NCBI RefSeq assembly: GCF_023520895.1
Contig: NZ_CP026029.1
Span: 6,014,001 to 6,078,000, forward strand
Reading direction: 5' to 3'
Length of the DNA stretch: 64,000 nucleotides
Source of the DNA: Paenibacillus sp. PK3_47
GTDB taxonomy: Bacteria; Bacillota; Bacilli; Paenibacillales; Paenibacillaceae
The translations under genes and the position numbers were made by a program. Below, piece by piece: positions 1-7,314 of the stretch (position 1 is the stretch's first letter; each line of letters begins with the position of its first letter). Below the pieces are notes generated by a model. That model saw only the letters and a program-made list of their open reading frames with translations. It searched no databases and was not told where the DNA came from.

Positions 1-1715
1 TTGAACCGGAGGCAGTCATCCGGGAAATCATCAGCCGTGCCGGACGTGACGCGGAAATGAACATCTGGATTGAAGCTCCCGCTGAGGTTCATATCCGTCC
101 TTATCTGGAGGCATTGAAAGAGCTGGATCCACAGAGCCATCCGCTGTGGGGGATTCCATTCGCGGTTAAGGATAACATCGATGTTAAGGGACTGCCGACA
201 ACGGCAGCTTGTCCCGACTATGCTTATCAGCCGGATGAAGATGCGTCAGTTGTTGCAAGGTTAATTGCTGCCGGAGCTATTCCTGTCGGCAAAAGCAATC
301 TTGACCAGTTCGCCACCGGACTTGTCGGAGTGCGCAGCCCGTACGGCGAGGCGCATAACGCCCTGCGGCCGGAATATATCAGCGGCGGCTCCAGCGCCGG
401 TTCGGCTGTGGCTGTAGCGAGAGGCCAGGCGGTGTTCAGCCTGGGCACGGATACCGCCGGCTCGGGCCGTGTGCCGGCGGCGCTGAACGGGCTGGTCGGC
501 TATAAGCCCAGCCTTGGCGCCTGGCCGGTGCGGGGTGTCGTACCGGCTTGTGCCAGCCTCGATTGTGTGACTGTATTTGCACACAATCTGGAGGATGCCC
601 TCGAGGTGGACCGTGCAGCGCGAGGTCTCGATGAGGCGGATCCGTGGTCGCGTGCTGTGGAGCGAATGCCCGCCGGTCTTCCTGCGAAGGTTCTGCTTCC
701 GGAGTCCCCGCTCTACTTCTATGGCCCTCATGCCGCTGAGTACCGCCTGGCCTGGGATCAGGCGGAAGCAGCAGTTCAGGCATTAGGACTGCCGGTGGAA
801 CGGGTGGACTGCACGTTGTTTTTTGAAGCGGCATCCATCCTGTACGATGGTCCCTGGGTAGCCGAACGCTGGGCCGGTCTGGGTGAGTTCGTAGAGAATC
901 ACCGGGAGGCTGTACTGCCGGTGACAGAGGCAATTCTGTCCTCCGGAGCGGCGGAACGTCACACTGCAGCCAGCCTGTTCCAGGTGATGCACCGGCTGCA
1001 GCGTTATAAGCGGGAAGCGGAGCTGCTGCTGCAGGATGCGGTGCTGGTGCTTCCAACCTGCGGCGGAACATGGACCCGGGAGCAGGTTGCTGCGAATCCG
1101 GTTGGTGCCAATTCCGATATGGGACGGTATACCAATCACTGCAACCTGCTCGATCTCTCGGCAGTAGCTGTGCCGGCTGGAGAAGCGGATAGGGATCTGC
1201 CGTTCGGCATTACAATGTTCGCGCTTGCGGACAGCGAACATCTGCTGGCAGGAGCAGCTGCACGGTTTCTTGCAGAGGGCGATTTGCGGGAAGTCACTGA
1301 TGCTGATGCTGCTGATGCTGAGACAGCTTCTTCGGGCATGATTACGCTGGCAGTCTGCGGACTCCACATGCGCGGGTTCCCGCTGGAGAAGCAGATGCTA
1401 GAGCATGGCGCCCGTTTCTGGCAGGAAGCGCGGACGGCCCCGTGCTACGAGCTTGTTAAGCTTCAGACGGAGCCGGCCAAGCCAGGACTGCTCAGACAAG
1501 ACAGCGGAGGCAGCTCGGTCGAGCTTGAACTGTGGCGGATGCCGGCGGAGTCGCTGGGATCATTCGCGTCGCTCATTCCTGCCCCGCTGGGGCTTGGCCG
1601 GGTAGCGCTGGAAGACGGCCGGGAAGTGACCGGCTTCATCTGCGAAGGTTACGCCGCAGCCGCAGCCGAGAATATTACGGCTTACGGCGGCTGGAGATAT
1701 TTGCCCGCTAATTGA
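1..1715 (+). CDS. atzF: Allophanate hydrolase (amidase-signature enzyme), 5' end outside window
   Basis: The gene is open from the first bases of the window in the frame of position 3, so its start lies upstream; the ATG at 57 is internal. The family hydrolyses allophanate to ammonia and CO2, the second step of ATP-dependent urea degradation after urea carboxylase. The amidase signature is clear: the catalytic lysine in FAVKDNID, the serine-rich loop YISGGSSAGSAVAVARGQ, and the nucleophile loop in LGTDTAGSGRVPAALNG. About 125 C-terminal residues after the amidase core (from about ITLAVCGLHMRGFPL) match the allophanate-hydrolase C-terminal domain, which separates it from plain GatA-type amidases. 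Urea carboxylase would be expected just upstream, outside the window. A strong terminator follows. Family assignment is firm; the exact substrate is inferred from the domain pair. Confidence 0.9.
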   Translation, partial: EPEAVIREIISRAGRDAEMNIWIEAPAEVHIRPYLEALKELDPQSHPLWGIPFAVKDNIDVKGLPTTAACPDYAYQPDEDASVVARLIAAGAIPVGKSNLDQFATGLVGVRSPYGEAHNALRPEYISGGSSAGSAVAVARGQAVFSLGTDTAGSGRVPAALNGLVGYKPSLGAWPVRGVVPACASLDCVTVFAHNLEDALEVDRAARGLDEADPWSRAVERMPAGLPAKVLLPESPLYFYGPHAAEYRLAWDQAEAAVQALGLPVERVDCTLFFEAASILYDGPWVAERWAGLGEFVENHREAVLPVTEAILSSGAAERHTAASLFQVMHRLQRYKREAELLLQDAVLVLPTCGGTWTREQVAANPVGANSDMGRYTNHCNLLDLSAVAVPAGEADRDLPFGITMFALADSEHLLAGAAARFLAEGDLREVTDADAADAETASSGMITLAVCGLHMRGFPLEKQMLEHGARFWQEARTAPCYELVKLQTEPAKPGLLRQDSGGSSVELELWRMPAESLGSFASLIPAPLGLGRVALEDGREVTGFICEGYAAAAAENITAYGGWRYLPAN

Positions 1716-1732
1716 ACTGATGGAGCGTATAA

Positions 1733-1769
1733 CACCCCGCAAGCAGAATGCTGCTTGTGGGGTGCTTTT
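1733..1769 (+). terminator. Rho-independent terminator after allophanate hydrolase
   Basis: CACCCCGCAAGCAG, a four-base loop (AATG), then CTGCTTGTGGGGTG and TTTT. It lies 18 bp after the stop codon of the allophanate hydrolase gene. Confidence 0.85.
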
Positions 1770-1799
1770 CGTGGCAGAGGGGCAGACAGAATGCCTCCT

Positions 1800-2212
1800 T
1801 TACCCTCGTGGCAGCACAATGTACTCGATTTTTCGTGTACAAATGGCCCGTTTACCCTCGTGGCGGATCAATGTACTCGATTTTTCGTGTACAATTGGCC
1901 CGGTTGCCCTCGTGGCGGATCAATGTACTCGATTTTTCGTGTACAATTGGCCCGGTTGCCCTCGTGACGGATCAATGTACTCGATTTTTCGCGTACAATC
2001 GGCCTGTTTACCCTCATGGCGGATCAATGTACACGATTTTTCGCGTACAATTGGCCCGGTTGCCCCCGTGGCAGCACAATGTACTCGATTTTTCGCGTAC
2101 AATCGGCCCGGTTGCCCTCGTGGCAGCACAATGTACTCGATTTTTCGCGTACAATTGGCCCGTCTACCCTCGAATAGGCCAATGTATTCGGTTGATCGCA
2201 TACACTGGCCCC
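1800..2212. repeat. Tandem array 1: 52-bp unit, 8 copies, each with one dyad
   Basis: The core AATGTACTCG recurs at 1818, 1870, 1922, 1974, 2026, 2078, 2130 and (degenerate) 2181, so the pitch is 52 bp for every interval except the last (51). Each unit holds TGTAC-TCG-ATTTTT-CGN-GTACA, a 5-bp stem interrupted by one mismatch and closed by a CG pair, followed by ATTGGCCCGGTTGCCCTCG-like spacer. Copies differ mainly at the mismatch and in the spacer (GGCGGATC versus GGCAGCAC). Because 52 is not a multiple of three, the reading frames seen through it rotate, and it is very unlikely to be coding. The array fills the gap between the convergent ends of the allophanate hydrolase and ykkD genes. Confidence 0.95.
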
Positions 2213-2225
2213 CGCGCTGGCAGCA

Positions 2226-2263
2226 AAAAGGACGGATCTGCATGTAGCAGAGGCCGTCCTTTT
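2226..2263 (-). terminator. Terminator for the ykkC-ykkD pair
   Basis: AAAAGGACGG ... CCGTCCTTTT, 10-bp perfect stem with an 18-nt loop. On the minus strand it is followed by a fifth T (TTTTTGC), just after the end of ykkD. Confidence 0.75.
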
Positions 2264-2294
2264 GCATCGATCGCTGCAAGACTATTTCCGCTGG

Positions 2295-2609
2295 TCAATC
2301 CAGCAGCTTCAAACCGACAGCAGAACCAAGAATCATTGCGATGAACAGCAGGCGGCGCCACTCACGCGGCTCACCGTACAGGAACATGCCGACACAAGCC
2401 GCGCCAACCGTTCCAATACCCGTCCAGATCGCATAGGCGGTTCCCATCGGAATTTCACTCATGGCGAAAGAAAGGAGAGAAAAGCTTACCGAAAATGACA
2501 GCAGAAGCAGAAGGATGGAAGTGACGTCCCTGCGTTCTGTGATCCTTTTGATACCAATAACGCCGAGTACTTCGCAGCATCCTGCGCCAATCAGTGCGAG
2601 CCACGCCAT
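2295..2609 (-). CDS. ykkD: SMR-family efflux subunit, YkkD-like
   Basis: A 104-residue, four-helix small multidrug resistance protein of the inner membrane. The proton/substrate-coupling glutamate is E13 in GAGCCEVLGVIGIK. The segment IPMGTAYAIWTGIGTVG is the helix-3 motif typical of B. subtilis YkkD, and the end SAVGLKLL matches too. Its ATG overlaps the stop of the upstream subunit (TGATG), so the two are translated together and probably form a heterodimer, as YkkC/YkkD do. Substrates may be cationic drugs or guanidinium-like compounds; SMR sequence alone does not decide this. A MerR regulator is divergent from the pair, which is the likely control point. Confidence 0.9.
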   Translation of the reverse strand: MAWLALIGAGCCEVLGVIGIKRITERRDVTSILLLLLSFSVSFSLLSFAMSEIPMGTAYAIWTGIGTVGAACVGMFLYGEPREWRRLLFIAMILGSAVGLKLLD

Positions 2610-2953
2610 CAGGAATGCCTCCCTTCTGTTTTTTGCTCTTTGTCCGTGACAAGCTTGAGGCCGATCACTCCGCTAAGCAGCAGACCGATCAGCAGCACTT
2701 TGCCCAGCTTAAACGGTTCGCCGTATAACAGCATTTCGCTGGCGACTGTACCTGCTGTACCGAGACCTGTAAAGACTGCATATACCGTGCCGACTGGCAG
2801 CTTGCTTGCAGCCCTGATAATCAGCATGAAGCTGACTGCAATCGCGATAATCGTAAAGATCCACTCCGCCAGAGTGGTGGAATGCTTCAGTCCTGAGACC
2901 CAGAACACCTCGACAATTCCGCCGATAATTACATAAAGCCAGTTGAGATTCAT
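2609..2953 (-). CDS. ykkC: SMR-family efflux subunit, YkkC-like
   Basis: A 114-residue, four-helix SMR protein and first gene of the pair. The essential glutamate is E15 in IIGGIVEVFWVSGLKHS. The helix-3 motif LPVGTVYAVFTGLGTAGTV is nearly identical to that of B. subtilis YkkC, and the tail GVIGLKLVTD also fits. It overlaps ykkD by one base. The 149 bp upstream carry a MerR-type dyad, and I found no guanidine-I riboswitch, which often precedes ykkC homologues. Control is therefore more likely by the divergent MerR protein. An obligate heterodimer with the downstream subunit is inferred from the known B. subtilis pair. Confidence 0.9.
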   Translation of the reverse strand: MNLNWLYVIIGGIVEVFWVSGLKHSTTLAEWIFTIIAIAVSFMLIIRAASKLPVGTVYAVFTGLGTAGTVASEMLLYGEPFKLGKVLLIGLLLSGVIGLKLVTDKEQKTEGRHS

Positions 2954-2993
2954 GATGCCTGTGATGCTCCTTTACTTGAAAATTGTAGAATTA

Positions 2994-3015
2994 GTATTGC
3001 ATACGCGATGAATAC
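2994..3015. promoter_or_regulatory. Candidate MerR operator between ykkC and merR
   Basis: GTATTGCAT-ACGCG-ATGAATAC: CAT/ATG and GTATT/AATAC pair around a 5-bp centre with one bulged G. It lies in the divergent region 40 bp upstream of ykkC and about 90 bp upstream of the regulator, where MerR proteins normally bind within an over-long promoter spacer. Position and symmetry only; no binding evidence. Confidence 0.45.
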
Positions 3016-3102
3016 AATTCACAATATAAAGTATCCCATTAGGGGAGAGTCAATATTTATTTTTTGAGCAGCAGCAGTTTGAAAGGGGAAGTCTGAGCGG
3101 AA

Positions 3103-3894
3103 ATGAAGGAGTATTTGTCGATTGGCGAGGTGTCAAAATTAAAAGGTGTAAGCATCAAATCCTTACGGTATTACGATCAGTTAAATATATTAAAACCTGC
3201 CTATATCAACGAACAGAGCGGCTACAGGTACTATACGCTGGATCAGATGGTTGTACTCGATGTCATCATCATGTGTGTTGACCTGGGGATTCCGCTCAAG
3301 AATTTTTCCAATTATGCGGATGAACAGGGCAGACTGCGTCTGGATAAAATCCTCGAAGACGGACAGCAGATTGCCATGCTTAAAGCCCGGAAAATCCAGT
3401 CGGCACTTAGCCGTATGGAGAGATTATCGGGCAGCATCCGCGATTATCAGGCATACAAGCACAATAAAGGAATCTATCAGCGGCAGATCGGCAAAAGAAA
3501 TATGCTTACCGCGCCCTGGCACGGCAATCCGGAGGATAACAAGCTGTTCATGAAAAATGTTTCGGAGTTATATCTGCTGTCCCTGGAGCTTGGACTGACG
3601 AGCTTGTACCAGCAGGGCTTGATCTATTTTTACAGGCAGGATGCTGTGGAGAAGTATGTATTTGTGGAGATTATGGAAGAGAGCGGGGATCTGCGGGTAA
3701 TCTCACTCCCGGCACGGGAATATTCCTGTACGCTGCTGCCGTCCAGCCAGATTGAGGAGACTGCCGAGATTTTCGGGTATGACCGCGCAGAGCTGGCAGG
3801 CTCTTATGTGATTGACGTTGATTTGTATGATGCGAATGTGGAAGGGGATACCTACCCTGTCGAGCTGCAGCTTGCCTTGCCTTTCAGTGGTTAA
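3103..3894 (+). CDS. MerR-family transcription regulator with C-terminal effector domain
   Basis: 263 residues. Residues 1-75 are a classic MerR winged helix (LSIGEVSKLKGVSIKSLRYYDQLNILKPA, then GYRYYTLDQ). Residues 80-120 form the dimerisation helix (KILEDGQQIAMLKARKIQSALSRME). The rest resembles a GyrI/BmrR-like ligand-binding domain ending in PVELQLALPF. MerR proteins of this type sense hydrophobic cationic drugs and switch on efflux genes by unwinding a long-spacer promoter. Divergence from ykkC-ykkD and the dyad between them make that pair the likely target. The ligand cannot be read from sequence. Confidence 0.85.
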   Translation: MKEYLSIGEVSKLKGVSIKSLRYYDQLNILKPAYINEQSGYRYYTLDQMVVLDVIIMCVDLGIPLKNFSNYADEQGRLRLDKILEDGQQIAMLKARKIQSALSRMERLSGSIRDYQAYKHNKGIYQRQIGKRNMLTAPWHGNPEDNKLFMKNVSELYLLSLELGLTSLYQQGLIYFYRQDAVEKYVFVEIMEESGDLRVISLPAREYSCTLLPSSQIEETAEIFGYDRAELAGSYVIDVDLYDANVEGDTYPVELQLALPFSG

Positions 3895-3903
3895 AGCATC
3901 CTC

Positions 3904-3949
3904 ACCCAAAAAAACGCCCGGCCCATAAAGGCGCGGACGATTTTTGGGT
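3904..3949. terminator. Possible terminator after merR
   Basis: ACCCAAAAA ... TTTTTGGGT, a 9-bp stem around a GC-rich 28-nt loop. It sits between the merR stop and the convergent small membrane gene. The long loop makes this only moderately convincing. Confidence 0.45.
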
Positions 3950-3953
3950 CTGT

Positions 3954-4139
3954 TCAAAAGATTCTGAATAATAAATAAATTACGGCGATGATGCCGCCAA
4001 GAATGAGCCAGGTCGAAATTTCGTCCCACAGGCTGGGGAGCCCTTTGGAATGAAGCTTCTGTTCATTCACATCAAAGTTGGCCTTGTGGCCGATATGATC
4101 AGTGGTGCGGGGCGGAGGACTGCCGTTGCCGTCGAACAT
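3954..4139 (-). CDS. Small hypothetical protein with one C-terminal membrane segment
   Basis: 61 residues from the ATG at 4139. An AGGGG ribosome binding site lies nine bases before it, whereas the in-frame ATG at 4148 abuts that site. The N-terminal two thirds are polar (MFDGNGSPPPRTTDHIGHKA) and the last about 20 residues, STWLILGGIIAVIYLLFRIF, are one hydrophobic segment ending at the terminus. The layout is that of a tail-anchored cytoplasmic-facing peptide. No family recognised. It lies alone between a convergent merR gene and the MFS gene. Confidence 0.6.
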   Translation of the reverse strand: MFDGNGSPPPRTTDHIGHKANFDVNEQKLHSKGLPSLWDEISTWLILGGIIAVIYLLFRIF

Positions 4140-4230
4140 AATGATCATCCCCTAAATGTAGTATAACGTAATTATACCCTTATTTTGCTAAATGAGGAAT
4201 AGTGACATCCCGGACTTTATTAACTCATTA

Positions 4231-5436
4231 TTAACTTTCCTGTACCTGCGGGCTTTTATCCGTAACGAAATACAGCAGTGCCAGAACCGGGAGAGCCATT
4301 CCAAGCAGTGCTGTCAGCCCCCACCCGCCGCGGGCATAAGACCATCCGCCGAGGGAAGATCCGACAGCTCCTCCCAGGAAAAAGATGGCCATAAACAGTC
4401 CGTTCAACCGGCCTCTTGCTTCACTGCCGAGGGAGTAAATCGCACGCTGGCCGAGGACCAGATTGCCGGATACAGCCATGTCCAGCGTAATTGCTGCAGC
4501 TGTTAACAGAAGCAGATCCATCACGGTGTTACCCGGCAGCAGGTAAGCCAGTAAGAAGGATAATATGGCGATGATCATCGCCAGAGCGGTCAAACGCCGG
4601 GTCCAGCCTTTGTCTGCCAGCCGGCCGGCAATGGGTGCTGCAACGGCTCCGCCCACACCGGCCAGTGCAAACCAGGCAATACCCTGCTGTGACAAGCCAA
4701 AATCATCAGCCAGATGCAGCGGAACAGCAGTCCAGAAGAGACTGAAAGCACCAAAGAGGGAAGCCTGATACAAAGCTCTCCGGCGGAGTACAGGCGTTTG
4801 TTTTAACAGCACAGCAAGCGAAGCAATCAGTTCTCCGTAATTCATAGTTGGGGCTGGCACTCGTTTTGGCAGAATACGGGACAACAATACAGTCAATAAA
4901 GTAACCAGAACAGCCGACACCCCAAATACAGCCTGCCATCCCCAGAAGCTTGCGATAAAGCTGGCCAAAGGACGGGCAAACATAATGCCCAGCAGAAGTC
5001 CGCTCATTACATTGCCGACAACACGGCCGCGCTGTTCTTCAGAGGTTAAAAAGGTTGCGTAAGGTACCAGAATTTGAGCGACGACCGAGCCGAGGCCGAT
5101 AAAGAAGGAAGCTGCCAGAAACAGCGGGGCATGATGTACGAAAGCGGCTGTAAGCAGGGCAATAATCACCAAGAGGAGTCCAGTAACCGCAAGCCGCTGG
5201 TTTTCAATGATATCGCTCAGGGGGACGATGAACAGCAGGCCCAGGACATATCCGAGCTGTGTAATGGTAACGATAAAGCCTGCTGCGGAAGAGGACAGGC
5301 CCGTATCACCGCTGATCGGTCCAACAAGCGTCTGGGCATAATACAGGTTGGCAACGATAATGCCGCAGGAAGCGGCGAGCAAAAAGGTGATCCATCCGGG
5401 TACATGCTGCTTATTTTTGCTGTTGTCAGTATACAT
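4231..5436 (-). CDS. MFS drug-efflux transporter
   Basis: 401 residues, about 12 membrane segments in two halves with a cytoplasmic linker near residues 195-215 (RILPKRVPAPTMNYGELIAS). The N-terminal helix-2/3 loop PLSDIIENQRL and the later GRLADKGWTRR are the MFS loop motifs, and the family looks like the DHA1 proton-driven efflux group (YgaY/YnfM-like). ATG 5436 has GGAGG eight bases upstream. It is transcribed away from a TetR gene with palindromic operators in between, so it is probably repressed by that protein and induced by its substrate. The substrate is unknown. Confidence 0.88.
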   Translation of the reverse strand: MYTDNSKNKQHVPGWITFLLAASCGIIVANLYYAQTLVGPISGDTGLSSSAAGFIVTITQLGYVLGLLFIVPLSDIIENQRLAVTGLLLVIIALLTAAFVHHAPLFLAASFFIGLGSVVAQILVPYATFLTSEEQRGRVVGNVMSGLLLGIMFARPLASFIASFWGWQAVFGVSAVLVTLLTVLLSRILPKRVPAPTMNYGELIASLAVLLKQTPVLRRRALYQASLFGAFSLFWTAVPLHLADDFGLSQQGIAWFALAGVGGAVAAPIAGRLADKGWTRRLTALAMIIAILSFLLAYLLPGNTVMDLLLLTAAAITLDMAVSGNLVLGQRAIYSLGSEARGRLNGLFMAIFFLGGAVGSSLGGWSYARGGWGLTALLGMALPVLALLYFVTDKSPQVQES

Positions 5437-5462
5437 AATAAAAGCCTCCTTTGAATTAATAA

Positions 5463-5476
5463 ACTGAACGTTCAGT
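5463..5476. promoter_or_regulatory. Candidate TetR operator 1
   Basis: Perfect 14-bp palindrome ACTGAACGTTCAGT, 27 bp upstream of the MFS start and inside the divergent region. Confidence 0.7.
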
Positions 5477-5502
5477 ATTTATTTCACACCCCAATAATAT
5501 AC

Positions 5503-5516
5503 TGAACGTATCGTTT
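5503..5516. promoter_or_regulatory. Candidate TetR operator 2
   Basis: ACTGAACGTATCGT repeats the left half of the 5463 palindrome exactly (ACTGAACG) and matches the right half less well. The sites are 40 bp apart centre to centre, consistent with two repressor dimers on one face of the DNA. Confidence 0.5.
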
Positions 5517-5623
5517 TGTAAATAGGTAAGTCAAAGTTTTATTTAGGCTGATTATTTAGTAAAATGTACGTATGGTTTTTTAAATACGGTATTTATAAAA
5601 TTCTGCTCAGGAGGTTATGGCAA

Positions 5624-6208
5624 ATGTGTGCCCAAAGAGGACGTCCGCGTAACCCGGAAACACAGAAATCGATTCTGCAAGCGGCTTATGATTTGCTGCT
5701 GGAGCAAGGCTTCGGGGCGGTTACGGTGGAGAAAATTGCCGAGATGGCCGGTGTAAGCAAGGCGACAATCTATAAATGGTGGCCGAACAAAGCGGCCGTA
5801 GTGATGGACAGCTATCTAGCCGCTGCGGCGGAAAGGCTGCCACTGCCTGATACGGGCTCTGTACAAGAAGATATCCGTATTCATGCCACATATTTAATGC
5901 GGTTTCTGACAAGCCGGGAAGGTAAGATCATAACGGAGATCATAGGTGAAGGGCAGACGGATGCAGGGCTGGCAGAAGTGTATCAGACCCGTTATTTTCA
6001 GCCCCGCCGCATGGAAGCCAGACAGCTGCTGGAGAAGGGAGTAAAGCGGGGGGAACTGCCCGATACCCTGGATCTTGGTCTATGTATCGATCTGATTTAT
6101 GGCCCTATTTTTTACAGGCTGTTATTAACAGGGGAGCCGCTGACAGAGGAATATGTAGCAGCGCTTACCGGATGTGCCTTTCACGGCATTGCTTCTGTTA
6201 AAGCGTGA
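5624..6208 (+). CDS. TetR-family repressor
   Basis: 194 residues starting at ATG 5624, which has AGGAGG nine bases upstream; the longer frame from 5564 adds an unlikely hydrophobic stretch over the operator region. Residues 1-60 are a TetR helix-turn-helix (SILQAAYDLLLEQGFGAVTVEKIAEMAGVSKATIYKWWPNK). The C-terminal part resembles the TetR_C domain of AcrR-type proteins (RYFQPRRMEARQLLEKGVKRGELP). It likely represses the divergent MFS gene and itself through the ACTGAACG sites. Confidence 0.88.
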   Translation: MCAQRGRPRNPETQKSILQAAYDLLLEQGFGAVTVEKIAEMAGVSKATIYKWWPNKAAVVMDSYLAAAAERLPLPDTGSVQEDIRIHATYLMRFLTSREGKIITEIIGEGQTDAGLAEVYQTRYFQPRRMEARQLLEKGVKRGELPDTLDLGLCIDLIYGPIFYRLLLTGEPLTEEYVAALTGCAFHGIASVKA

Positions 6209-6231
6209 CAGATACCGGAATCGGTGGATAT

Positions 6232-6279
6232 ACCAAAAAGCTGCAATCCCCAGAGCGGGAGAATGCAGCTTTTTTGTAT
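6232..6279. terminator. Bidirectional terminator between tetR and Mn-catalase genes
   Basis: AAAAAGCTGCA ... TGCAGCTTTTTT with an 18-nt loop. T runs on both strands suit the two convergent genes. Confidence 0.8.
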
Positions 6280-6288
6280 CCTGCCATA

Positions 6289-7143
6289 TTAGCTGAACAT
6301 ATCACCCAGGCCCGGGCTGTGTTCATTCGGCATTTCAGGCATGACAGGAACAGGGAATCCGGCCGGAGGTTCCGTAACCTGAAGCTCACCCTTGTTGCGG
6401 CTTGGCGAAGGACCCTGGAAAATCTCAGCCATTCTGTTCGGATCAAGCATAAAGTCAAACTGGGTGTTATGGTATCCCATCTCCACAAACTTCCGGCATT
6501 CCGGATACTTGTTGATATCGTAGTTCGGAATAGGGAAGATGCTGCCCCAGTTCACACCCAGTGTCTCCAGCGCTTTGGCAAAAGCATTCTGGTGGGCATT
6601 GTCTCTGACAATCAGAAAGGCAAGCGTTTCACGGAATGTCTGGTTGGAGCTCATTTCGTAAATACGCGTTTTTTGCAGCACGCCGGTGGATTCCAGTATC
6701 ACGTTATTGAGCAGGTCGGCAATCAGATTGCCGTGGCTGTATACATAATTGCCGAGCCAAGGATTGCCCGCAGCATCTACTGGCAGGGAAGCTTGTGCAC
6801 CTACGATAAAATGATGCGGATTCGCATGCTTTACAGCTTCGTCCAGCGGCGCCCCGTCTGTGCCGGAATTGCCGGCACCGTCTTCACCCGAGCCGTTCAG
6901 CAGCTGGTTGATGGTATGCTGCACCAGATCCACGTGGGCAATCTCCTCCAGGAATACGCCGCGCATCAGGTCGCGGAACTGCAGTTCTTTTCCCCGGAAA
7001 TTGCTGCTCTGGAAGAAATACTGCATCATTGTCCGCATTTCGCCGTAATGGCCTCCCAAAATTTCCTGCAGCACTCTGGCGGCAGCCGGATCCGGGCGGT
7101 CCACCACAATATTGTTAATCAGACCTTCTTTATAGAAATACAA
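6289..7143 (-). CDS. Manganese (non-haem) catalase
   Basis: 284 residues from a TTG at 7143, chosen because GGGAGG lies seven bases upstream and the family begins close to FYKEGLINNIVVDRPDP; the upstream frame is unrelated. The protein disproportionates hydrogen peroxide at a dimanganese centre in a four-helix bundle. Ligand-bearing segments are visible: the glutamate and histidine of FLEEIAHVDLVQHTI and the distal helix VRDNAHQNAFAKALETLG. The C-terminal tail is Pro/Glu-rich. Length fits the YdbD/YjqC-type bacillar enzymes rather than the shorter spore coat CotJC. Cytoplasmic. It is a single gene with a shared terminator. Confidence 0.93.
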   Translation of the reverse strand: MYFYKEGLINNIVVDRPDPAAARVLQEILGGHYGEMRTMMQYFFQSSNFRGKELQFRDLMRGVFLEEIAHVDLVQHTINQLLNGSGEDGAGNSGTDGAPLDEAVKHANPHHFIVGAQASLPVDAAGNPWLGNYVYSHGNLIADLLNNVILESTGVLQKTRIYEMSSNQTFRETLAFLIVRDNAHQNAFAKALETLGVNWGSIFPIPNYDINKYPECRKFVEMGYHNTQFDFMLDPNRMAEIFQGPSPSRNKGELQVTEPPAGFPVPVMPEMPNEHSPGLGDMFS

Positions 7144-7314
7144 ATTGATTACCTCCCTCGTTGATATCGCAAATTCTCCGGTTATTGTCCCCAGTTCATG
7201 CACGTCTATACGAAAGGTATAAATGTTACCGATGAATCCACAATAAAGACAGCAAAGTGTTCTGATCCGGCATCCAGTCCGGGAGAGCAATGGTAAAAGG
7301 AGCGTAACCTGACG

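Noticed and set aside
1720..2344. Several 60-198 codon frames across tandem array 1
   Set aside because: They are translations of the 52-bp repeat in rotating frames, with no ribosome binding sites or protein-like composition.
2954..3102. Guanidine-I riboswitch before ykkC
   Set aside because: The 149-bp gap lacks the conserved ACxGGGxxxC-type blocks and is mostly AT-rich promoter sequence.
6205..7164. 319-codon plus-strand frame opposite the Mn-catalase gene
   Set aside because: Antisense shadow; all catalase motifs are on the minus strand.
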